A stretch of 6,225 nt of DNA. Source: an uncultured Solobacterium sp. GTDB lineage: Bacteria; Bacillota_I; Bacilli_A; Erysipelotrichales; Erysipelotrichaceae. The notes beneath the pieces are model-generated. The model saw only the letters and a list, made by a program, of their open reading frames with translations. It was not told the DNA's origin and ran no database searches. The stretch covers positions 1 to 6,225 of the forward strand of contig CAJOLG010000109.1 in the NCBI GenBank assembly GCA_905235315.1. Direction: 5' to 3'. How positions within the stretch are numbered: the stretch's first letter is position 1; each line of letters opens with the position of its first letter. Below are positions 1 through 5,496 of this stretch, one piece after another. The position numbers and the translations under genes were made by a program.

Positions 1-25
1 TGCTTCGTTCGTGATCATCGCTCAT
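1..25 (-). CDS. 5' end of an unidentified gene leaving the window
   Basis: Only eight codons and one base are present, reading MSDDHERS, so no family can be assigned. The start is chosen because it follows a near-consensus promoter (49-77) and a GGAG site at 37-40, 11 nt before the ATG. The stretch GGAGTAAAC followed by GAATATG closely matches the start region of the SDR gene near 5490 (GGAGTAAACGAATATG). A second ATG at 18-16 in another frame (MITNEA) is an alternative start with a poorer SD site. The gene would be transcribed separately from the phosphatase gene upstream of it. Confidence 0.42.
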
Positions 26-48
26 ATTCAGGTTTACTCCACGCATAT

Positions 49-77
49 ATTGTATGTATAAACCGCTCAGGTTTCAA
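49..77 (-). promoter_or_regulatory. Sigma-A type promoter for the gene at the left edge
   Basis: On the minus strand the -35 box TTGAAA (77-72) is separated by exactly 17 nt from the -10 box TACAAT (54-49). Each box differs from consensus at one position. Transcription would start near 42, giving a very short leader of about 17 nt with the GGAG site almost at its 5' end. The match lies in the gap after the phosphatase gene, where a promoter is expected. Activity is inferred from the sequence match. Confidence 0.62.
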
Positions 78-118
78 ATCCGGGGGAGAAATCCGTTCCC
101 GTTTCCGGCTTTCAAACC
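70..118. repeat. Imperfect inverted repeat overlapping the -35 box
   Basis: The arms at 70-83 and 105-118 are complementary at 12 of 14 positions, and an inner GGGA (84-87) can pair with TCCC (97-100), leaving a 4-nt bulge at 101-104 and a 9-nt loop. It begins 11 nt after the phosphatase stop codon. No T-run follows on the minus strand, so it is not a standard intrinsic terminator, though it could form an RNA hairpin at the 3' end of the acyltransferase-phosphatase transcript. One arm contains the TTGAAA -35 box of the next promoter, so it may instead be an operator. Function is open. Confidence 0.5.
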
Positions 119-129
119 ATGGGTTTCCC

Positions 130-2127
130 TCAGAAGTATTTGGTTATGGTCAGGATGTTGGAGCCGTCTTTATATTCATACTTCATGTCATCCACGTTGT
201 TTTTGACAAGATAGATGCCAAGTCCGCCGACCTGACGCTCAGAGACCGGAAGTGTGACATCCGGGTCTTCTTTTTCCAGCGGGTTATAGGGAACGCCCTG
301 ATCCTGGAGGGTGATGGCAATGCCTCTGGGATCGGTAAGCGGAACCGCGGTAACCTTCAGCTTACCGATATCCGGCGCATATGCATACCGCGCAACATTG
401 GACATCAGTTCTTCGAGCACCAGCTCCGTCTGGGCTGCTGCCTTTTTCGGACAGCCGATCTGATCCAGGAGCTTCTGTACCTCTTCCCAGACCGGGGTGA
501 AGTTCTCCAGCGTGGCGGCACACTCGATCTCCAGCGGCTTCGGTTTCGCCGGCCCGTAATAATCCAGTGCCAGCATCGTAATATCATCAAACTGCTCCGC
601 TCCCTGCACAAAGGAATTGATATCTTCCCGCACCAGGTTCAAAAGCTCCTCGAGCCCGGCCTCCGGGTGCGCATTCATCACCTTCAGCATCCGGTCGGTA
701 CCGTACTGCTCGTTCGCTTCGTTGGCGGCCTCCGGAACGCCGTCGGTGTAGACAAAGATCCGGTCTCCCTCCGCCAGGGTGAATTCCTGTTCGCGGAAGA
801 ACAAGCCTTCCATCGCGCCGAGTGCCGGGGAATGCTGGTAGACGACCAGTTCGTAATTTCCGCCCTTCCTGCGGAGCACCGGGTGTTCATGCCCGGCATT
901 GGCAGCCATGCCTTTGCCGGTATTGATATCGAGAATGGCGAACCACACCGTGACAAACATGGCGGATTCTTTTTCCTCACAGAGCTGCCGGTTCACATCC
1001 TGCAGGATGACGGCCGGTCCGCCGCCCATCATCGCCCGGTTTTTGATCAATGTCTTGGCAATGACCATGAACAGCGCGGCAGGCACGCCTTTCCCGCTGA
1101 CATCCGCAATGACGAGACCCAGCCGGTTTTCATCAATCAGGAAGAAGTCATAGAAGTCGCCGCCCACTTCCCTTGCGGGATTCATCGTGGCATAGAGATC
1201 AAAGCTCTCATGATCCGGAAACGGCGGGAAGATCTGCGGCAGCATATCCATCTGGATCCTGGATGCGACATTGAGCTCTGCCCGGATCTGTTCTTTCTCC
1301 TTGGTGACGGCCGACAGTTTTTTAATATACTCCTGCAGGTCTGCATACATGGTCTTGAACGAACCTGCCAGTTCTTCGAGTTCATCCCCGGTATGAATAT
1401 CAAGATCGATCGTCTTTTCCTGATCCAGCCCGGTTACCATATCCTTTGCGGCATCGTTCAGCCTGCTGAGGGGTTTGACGATCTGCCGGTTCATATACAG
1501 GTAATACACCAGGCCGCCGAGGATCGTGATTCCGAGCACCGTCAGGACGATGATCAGCGTAAAGCGAAGAATCGTCTCATAGATTCCGAGTACCGAAAGA
1601 TCGACCCCAACGATGGCGACCGGCTCACCGGCAGAGTTATAGATCGGATAATACGCCGTCGCAATAAAGCCGTAGGTATCACTGTCGGTAACATAGAGCT
1701 CCTGCGGCGGGTCTTTGACAAACTCTTCCTTCACCGCATTGAAGCTGTATTCGTTCATGTATTCTTCCCGGTCGCCGAGCTGGCTCTGGGCATCGTTTTC
1801 CCCGTCCCAGACATAGACAAGGTCGTTCTCATACGGCACAAAGACGTAGTAATACTTCATCTGCGCATTTCGCCGGGTATCGTCAAAAAACTTCTGAACC
1901 GAATCATAGTATTCGTCTTTTACCCCGGTTTCGACATACGTCAGAACCCGGTCTCCGTCGATAAAATCCGAGGCGGTTCTGGCGTACGCATAGATCTCTT
2001 TGCGGTATTCTTCCAGTTTCGCCCGACGGTAGAACTGAAACAGCTGCAGGCTGACCGCCGCAATGATCAGCAGAGAAAAGGCTGCCAGTGCCTCCAGCAT
2101 CCGTACGCTGAGTTTTCGTTTTTTCAT
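130..2127 (-). CDS. Membrane sensor: Cache-like, HAMP, SpoIIE/PP2C phosphatase, HATPase
   Basis: 665 residues. TM1 (about 12-32) and TM2 (about 188-210) flank an outward-facing sensor with a Cache-like strand (AYYPIYNSAGEPVAIVGVDL). HAMP spans about 211-265, followed by a coiled coil to about 292. The SpoIIE/PP2C domain has VGGDFYDFF (D324), ADVSGKG (D342), AGHEHP (411-416), TDGVPEA (D462) and QFDDIT (D514, D515), so the metal-binding acidic residues look intact. An RsbW-like ATPase follows: EELMSN (E572, N577), DQGVPYNP (609-616) and GGLGIYL (634-640). Such proteins in the family control partner-switching through serine phosphorylation of STAS anti-anti-sigma proteins; no such partner is in the window. 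The ATG overlaps the acyltransferase stop (ATGA), with GGAGG 7 nt before it at 2139-2135. This architecture is familiar from Clostridia; the ligand and target are unknown. Confidence 0.93.
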   Translation of the reverse strand: MKKRKLSVRMLEALAAFSLLIIAAVSLQLFQFYRRAKLEEYRKEIYAYARTASDFIDGDRVLTYVETGVKDEYYDSVQKFFDDTRRNAQMKYYYVFVPYENDLVYVWDGENDAQSQLGDREEYMNEYSFNAVKEEFVKDPPQELYVTDSDTYGFIATAYYPIYNSAGEPVAIVGVDLSVLGIYETILRFTLIIVLTVLGITILGGLVYYLYMNRQIVKPLSRLNDAAKDMVTGLDQEKTIDLDIHTGDELEELAGSFKTMYADLQEYIKKLSAVTKEKEQIRAELNVASRIQMDMLPQIFPPFPDHESFDLYATMNPAREVGGDFYDFFLIDENRLGLVIADVSGKGVPAALFMVIAKTLIKNRAMMGGGPAVILQDVNRQLCEEKESAMFVTVWFAILDINTGKGMAANAGHEHPVLRRKGGNYELVVYQHSPALGAMEGLFFREQEFTLAEGDRIFVYTDGVPEAANEANEQYGTDRMLKVMNAHPEAGLEELLNLVREDINSFVQGAEQFDDITMLALDYYGPAKPKPLEIECAATLENFTPVWEEVQKLLDQIGCPKKAAAQTELVLEELMSNVARYAYAPDIGKLKVTAVPLTDPRGIAITLQDQGVPYNPLEKEDPDVTLPVSERQVGGLGIYLVKNNVDDMKYEYKDGSNILTITKYF

Positions 2128-3254
2128 TGCGCAGCCTCCATTCTGTTCAGTAGTCCTTCTTTATAATCCTGCCAGAGGAATACGAGTACTGTGGTCACGA
2201 TTCCGATGGCAAGGGACAGGAGATAGATCTCTCCTTCCGGCAGCTCCTGCGTGCCGTTGATGAGATAGAGAATCACATTGGTAATCACCCGCACAAATAC
2301 CCAGTGAATGCAGTAGAAGGCGGTCATTCCCCGGCTGATGCGCAGGACAAAGCGGGTCAGGGGTTCCGGGAGATACTTTGACACAGCCCAGCAGATGCCA
2401 AGCATGCTTATGACCACGCACAGAAAGACAATTCCGTCATAGCCGGTCATATGGTAGTAGGCATTCTCCCCCGGGCCGAACATCCCCCACTCATACTGTA
2501 TCGCAAGCGGAAAATAAATGACACATACCGCAAGCGCAATCGGGGTAAGAATCCTGTAAAACCGGTCTTTATCTCTTACCCGGCGCAGATAATATCCGAA
2601 AAGATACCCGTATACCGGAAAGATCAGCCAGTTTAACAGCGGGAAGTCGGAGACCACCAGGCCGGCCGCATCCTCGGTCGGAAGAAGATAGCCAAGTGCG
2701 GTATTCAGGACCGGATTATGGAAATCGATCCCGATCAGCGCCCAGCCGATCAGTAAGGTAACGGCCGGTATCCAGAGCAGGATGCTATGGGACAGCTTCA
2801 GCTTGCGGAACAATGCAATGCAGAGAATCCCAAGCGGCGCAAACTGGAGAATATCATTGCCGAAGAAGCGGTACCAGAGCGGTACCAGAAAGTGCTCCGC
2901 ATCCCCGCTGATGCCATAGCCGAACAGATACGGCAGAAGAAACCGGAAGACATTCAGCAGAATCCCGATGCCTGCCACCTTCAGCGCCCGCAAGCACAGC
3001 GCTTTGGGACTCTTGTCAGCCAGAAACCGGATGCCGATGCCCATCGCAAACATGAACATCGGCGCGCTCATCGGTCCGCCGATAAAACAGTCCAGCACAA
3101 ACGGAAAACCGTGAAGCAGCGTCTCTTCACCGGCACATTCAATCACAGTATGAACAAACGGCAGAAACAATACCGGAATCGCTTTGGCAAGATCCAGTTC
3201 TCTCTGCCGTCCGGTGTTGCACTCCGTTTCGGAAAACAGGTTTTCTGACTTCAT
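2124..3254 (-). CDS. Multi-pass membrane protein, HGSNAT/NagX-like acyltransferase family
   Basis: 376 residues with about ten hydrophobic segments (roughly 23-41, 58-78, 87-113, 136-149, 157-176, 205-223, 232-252, 273-292, 308-333, 343-362). The N-terminal RELDLAKAIPVLFLPFVH (18-35, ending in H35), NDILQFAPLG (133-142) and FPVYGYLFG (212-220) resemble the heparan-alpha-glucosaminide N-acetyltransferase-like (DUF1624) family, whose members pass acetyl groups from cytoplasmic acetyl-CoA to sugars across the membrane. The bacterial substrate is unknown. The frame stays open to an ATG at 3362, but those 36 extra codons cross the terminator of the upstream operon, so I place the start at 3254. 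The SD there is weak (AAAAGAGA) and lies inside a dyad. The gene is translationally coupled to the phosphatase by ATGA. Acyltransferase-3 is the alternative assignment. Confidence 0.85.
   Translation of the reverse strand: MKSENLFSETECNTGRQRELDLAKAIPVLFLPFVHTVIECAGEETLLHGFPFVLDCFIGGPMSAPMFMFAMGIGIRFLADKSPKALCLRALKVAGIGILLNVFRFLLPYLFGYGISGDAEHFLVPLWYRFFGNDILQFAPLGILCIALFRKLKLSHSILLWIPAVTLLIGWALIGIDFHNPVLNTALGYLLPTEDAAGLVVSDFPLLNWLIFPVYGYLFGYYLRRVRDKDRFYRILTPIALAVCVIYFPLAIQYEWGMFGPGENAYYHMTGYDGIVFLCVVISMLGICWAVSKYLPEPLTRFVLRISRGMTAFYCIHWVFVRVITNVILYLINGTQELPEGEIYLLSLAIGIVTTVLVFLWQDYKEGLLNRMEAAQ
2868..2889. repeat. Perfect 11-bp tandem duplication inside the acyltransferase gene
   Basis: GCGGTACCAGA occurs twice back to back (2868-2878 and 2879-2889). 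It encodes part of the LVPLWYRFF segment (residues 123-131). The unit is not a multiple of three, so gain or loss of one copy would shift the frame. The encoded residues look like normal family sequence before NDILQF, so the present two-copy state is the intact one. Confidence 0.8.
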
Positions 3255-3258
3255 AGAT

Positions 3259-3280
3259 GTATTCTCTTTTATTAGAATAC
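3259..3280. promoter_or_regulatory. Perfect 7-bp dyad just upstream of the acyltransferase start
   Basis: GTATTCT (3259-3265) and AGAATAC (3274-3280) are exact reverse complements around an 8-nt spacer, ending 4 nt before the ATG at 3254. On the minus strand the distal arm overlaps a possible extended -10 element, TGGTATTCT (3282-3274), for which I find no good -35. The spacer and proximal arm include the weak purine SD. This position suits a repressor operator or an RNA hairpin masking the ribosome binding site. The promoter reading is weaker than the dyad itself. Confidence 0.5.
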
Positions 3281-3329
3281 CATTTTCTGCCCGGTCCGTT
3301 CGCAGAATTCCCATTCCGGTTTCCGCATT

Positions 3330-3360
3330 AAAAACCCGCAGGCCGGTCTGCCTGCGGGTC
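3330..3360 (-). terminator. Rho-independent terminator of the CoA-transferase operon
   Basis: On the minus strand ACCCGCAGG (3359-3351), an 8-nt loop and CCTGCGGGT (3342-3334) form a perfect 9-bp GC-rich stem. The stem's last T begins a run of five T (3334-3330). It lies about 20 nt after the stop codon of the NmrA-type gene. There is no T-run on the plus strand, so it is one-directional. It separates the metabolic operon from the acyltransferase-phosphatase operon. Confidence 0.95.
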
Positions 3361-3380
3361 ATTCATGCGTATGGTTCACA

Positions 3381-4265
3381 TCAGGAATTCTGCATCTTTG
3401 CGAGTTCATCCCGGATATAGTCTTCCATCGTGCGGGAAGGCCGTCCGAGCAGCCACTCCAGAACATTCTTTGAGGCTGCGAAGCCGTAGTCATTGTACAC
3501 ATCACGGATTCCAAGCACCGCTCTGCGGGAATAACTGTCATTCGCGCTGTTGCAGAAATTATGGAAGGCCCCGTCAAACATATGATCGCGGTCCCGCCAT
3601 ATCGTTTCGATCTTCTTTCCGGAAAGCCGTTCCAGCATCTCGGCAATGTCATTGATGGAAAGATAACTCGAGCCGCAGAGTTCATAGGTGGCGAACTTGT
3701 GCTTCTCTCCTTCGCTCAGGACTTTGGCCGTTACTTCTGCCACATCCCGCAGATCGACATATCCGAGTTTCCGGTCCAGCGGTTTGAAGTTTTCATACAC
3801 ACCGGTCTCGATGATATTCCGGACCGGCACATTGGTCGTATAGTGCAGCGGCTGCAGAATCGTAAAATTCCAGTCGGCCCGGAACCCGACCATCTTCAGA
3901 TGTTCCTCCGCAATGAGTTTCTTCGTGTGCTGCAGAAGCGCGGATAGTCCGGGATGACATACCGAAAGCTGCACAAACTGTTTTACGCCGGCTTCCAGCG
4001 CACAGTCAATGGCCAGGATCGCCATCTCGTCTTCGTCATACAGCATGACCGGCGGCACATAGGCCACCTGCTCGATGCCCGCCATGCATTTCTGCATAAA
4101 ACTCCGGTCCCGCGCATCTCCGACCAGCACTTCTTTGGCACCTATGGCCAGCAGTTCCGTTGTCCGGGGATTGATATCCGTCGCCCGGACTTCAAACCCT
4201 TCCTGAATCAGCTGTTCGGTCACCGCTCTCCCAACACGGCCGAACGCACTTGTCACAAGAATCAT
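3381..4265 (-). CDS. NmrA-type NAD(P)-binding protein (atypical SDR)
   Basis: 294 residues, a normal length for NmrA/YtfG-like atypical SDRs, which are NAD(P)H-dependent reductases or redox sensors in the cytoplasm. The N-terminal Rossmann strand and loop read ILVTSAFGRVG (2-12), where the usual TGATGxxG has lost its first glycine (S6). D30 ends the second strand, favouring NAD or a relaxed cofactor choice, and VGDARD (48-53) matches the family's GD motif. FVQLS (97-101), the QHTKK helix (112-116), WNFTILQP (132-139) and GYVDLRDVAEV (168-178) are characteristic. There is no classical YxxxK pair, as is usual in this branch. It starts 5 nt after the gamma-carbonic-anhydrase-like gene with a strong AAGAAGGAG site, and is the last gene before the terminator. 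The substrate is unknown. Confidence 0.88.
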   Translation of the reverse strand: MILVTSAFGRVGRAVTEQLIQEGFEVRATDINPRTTELLAIGAKEVLVGDARDRSFMQKCMAGIEQVAYVPPVMLYDEDEMAILAIDCALEAGVKQFVQLSVCHPGLSALLQHTKKLIAEEHLKMVGFRADWNFTILQPLHYTTNVPVRNIIETGVYENFKPLDRKLGYVDLRDVAEVTAKVLSEGEKHKFATYELCGSSYLSINDIAEMLERLSGKKIETIWRDRDHMFDGAFHNFCNSANDSYSRRAVLGIRDVYNDYGFAASKNVLEWLLGRPSRTMEDYIRDELAKMQNS

Positions 4266-4270
4266 ATCTG

Positions 4271-4783
4271 TTACTCCTTCTTTGGGCCGGGAAGCTGATC
4301 TCTCGCAAGATCCACATAATATGCGGCGCTGTTTCGCATCTCTTCCCGGTGGGTTTCCGGCACCCGGTGTTTTACCTTCCCCGGCACCCCCATGACCGCG
4401 CTTCCCGGAGGAATCACGGTTCTTTCCGGCACGACGGCTCCGGCTGCGATGACGCAGTCCTCACCGATTACCGCTCCGGAAAGGATCACCGCTCCCATTC
4501 CGACCAGAACCCGCGGACCGAGCGTGCAGTGGTGGAGCACAGCACCGTGTCCGACAATACAGTCTTCGCCGAGCGTGACTCTGCCATGCAGAACACAGTT
4601 ATCCTCCACCGCACTGTTCGTTCCGATGGTGATGGTTCCGCCGTCTCCGCGCAGCACCGCACCGTACCAGATGTTTGCGCCTTCCTTCAGCTCAACGCTT
4701 CCGATCAGGGCTGCGGTTTCCGCGATCCGGGCGGAAGGAGCGATTACCGGGCCGGTACCGTGCACATAACGAATCAATGCCAT
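4271..4783 (-). CDS. Gamma-carbonic-anhydrase-like hexapeptide protein (YrdA/PaaY type)
   Basis: 170 residues, the usual size for YrdA/PaaY/CaiE proteins, which form left-handed beta-helix trimers. The motif NIWYGAVLRGD (37-47) contains the family Arg-Asp pair (R45, D47). Zinc ligands are H66 in NCVLH and H79/H84 in GHGAVLH. The usual glutamine in the QDN motif is glutamate here (E60, EDN). Family members range from carbonic anhydrases to CoA-thioesterases (PaaY); the CoA-transferase in the same operon makes a thioester role worth considering. The frame is also open to a TTG at 4786, but the ATG at 4783 shares its A with the upstream SDR stop (TGATG), so that start is preferred. The last codons, AAG AAG GAG, form the SD site of the next gene. 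Confidence 0.9.
   Translation of the reverse strand: MALIRYVHGTGPVIAPSARIAETAALIGSVELKEGANIWYGAVLRGDGGTITIGTNSAVEDNCVLHGRVTLGEDCIVGHGAVLHHCTLGPRVLVGMGAVILSGAVIGEDCVIAAGAVVPERTVIPPGSAVMGVPGKVKHRVPETHREEMRNSAAYYVDLARDQLPGPKKE
4274..4282 (-). promoter_or_regulatory. SD site built into the 3' end of the gamma-CA-like gene
   Basis: AAGAAGGAG lies 8 nt before the ATG at 4265 and directly precedes the TAA stop of the gamma-carbonic-anhydrase-like gene. It fixes the start of the NmrA-type gene and means ribosomes terminating upstream sit on the next initiation site. Confidence 0.85.
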
Positions 4784-5490
4784 CAATACTTGATCTCGTC
4801 CTCGCCCTCTTCCAGTTTGGCGAAGGTTCTGCGGACATAGACATCAGGCGGCGGTACGACATCCGGATCGGAATACTTCGGATCCTGCGCCCTCAGCATC
4901 GCCGCATGTTCCGGATTCAGGTTGGTATCCACCATCGGCGGAATGATTTCCATCACGCGGATGCCCAGCGGCTTGAACTGGACGCGCGCCGTTCTTGTAT
5001 AGGCGTGAATGCCTGCCTTTGTGGCACAGTAGATCGGCATCTCCGGGAAACGGTCTCCCGCAAATGCAAGGCCCGAGCACACATTCAGAAGCTTACTGTC
5101 CTCGTTCTTCTCGAGCAGCGGCAGTAACAGAGCAGTCAGATAGATCGGCGCCCGGAGGTTGATCTCAATCTCCGCATCGCCCCGGTCCAGATCCCGGGTT
5201 CCCTGGGTCAGATCCACATTGCGCTGAATTCCCGCATTGTTGATGAGGAAGTTCAGCTCCGGGTGTTCTGCCTTCAGTTTTTCCGCAAACGCAGCCCGGT
5301 CTTCCTTATCCGAAAGATCACAGACATAGGTGATGAACTCCGGATGAACTTCTCTCACTTCATCCAGCTTCGCCGCATTGCGGTCACAGATGATGATCGT
5401 ATTCCCGTTCTCCGAGAGATACTCGGCCATTGCGTAGCCGATTCCCTGTGCACCGCCGGTAATCAGTATGGTATTTCCGGTAAATTTCAT
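4783..5490 (-). CDS. Classical short-chain dehydrogenase/reductase, DltE-like
   Basis: 235 residues, a typical classical SDR. The cofactor loop is TGGAQGIG (11-18), and D36 after the second strand (IIICDR) points to NAD(H) rather than NADP(H). NNAG is at 84-87. The full catalytic tetrad is visible: N111, S139, Y154 and K158 (YCATK). The enzyme should oxidise an alcohol or reduce a ketone in the cytoplasm; the overall style resembles DltE-type oxidoreductases, a group with poorly defined substrates. The C-terminus is short and acidic (KLEEGEDEIKY). It starts 6 nt after the CoA-transferase stop with AAAGGAG as SD, and its TGA overlaps the ATG of the gamma-carbonic-anhydrase-like gene. In this context it probably acts on an acid or acyl-CoA intermediate, which is inference. 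Confidence 0.92.
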   Translation of the reverse strand: MKFTGNTILITGGAQGIGYAMAEYLSENGNTIIICDRNAAKLDEVREVHPEFITYVCDLSDKEDRAAFAEKLKAEHPELNFLINNAGIQRNVDLTQGTRDLDRGDAEIEINLRAPIYLTALLLPLLEKNEDSKLLNVCSGLAFAGDRFPEMPIYCATKAGIHAYTRTARVQFKPLGIRVMEIIPPMVDTNLNPEHAAMLRAQDPKYSDPDVVPPPDVYVRRTFAKLEEGEDEIKY

Positions 5491-5496
5491 ATTCGT

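Noticed and set aside
70..118. Intrinsic terminator for the phosphatase operon
   Set aside because: The stem is long but imperfect and no T-run follows it on the minus strand, so I list it only as an inverted repeat of unknown function.
667..2166. A 499-codon open frame on the plus strand, antisense to the phosphatase gene
   Set aside because: It mirrors a gene with intact SpoIIE and HATPase motifs, is rich in Arg, His, Gln and Asp with no recognisable domain, and has no convincing SD site. It is best explained as a shadow of codon use on the other strand.
3255..3362. A 36-codon N-terminal extension of the acyltransferase from an ATG at 3362
   Set aside because: The extension would run through the GC-rich stem and T-run of the terminator at 3330-3360 and starts before it. 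Its residues are polar and unlike the family's N-terminus, while the ATG at 3254 begins just before the recognisable RELDLAKA motif.
4784..4786. TTG start for the gamma-CA-like gene
   Set aside because: It would add one Met before the ATG at 4783. The ATG gives the common TGATG stop-start overlap, so the TTG is unlikely.
4392..4840. Plus-strand open frames opposite the gamma-CA-like gene
   Set aside because: They are low-complexity Pro, Thr and Ser products of the antisense hexapeptide-repeat codons, with no independent start signals.
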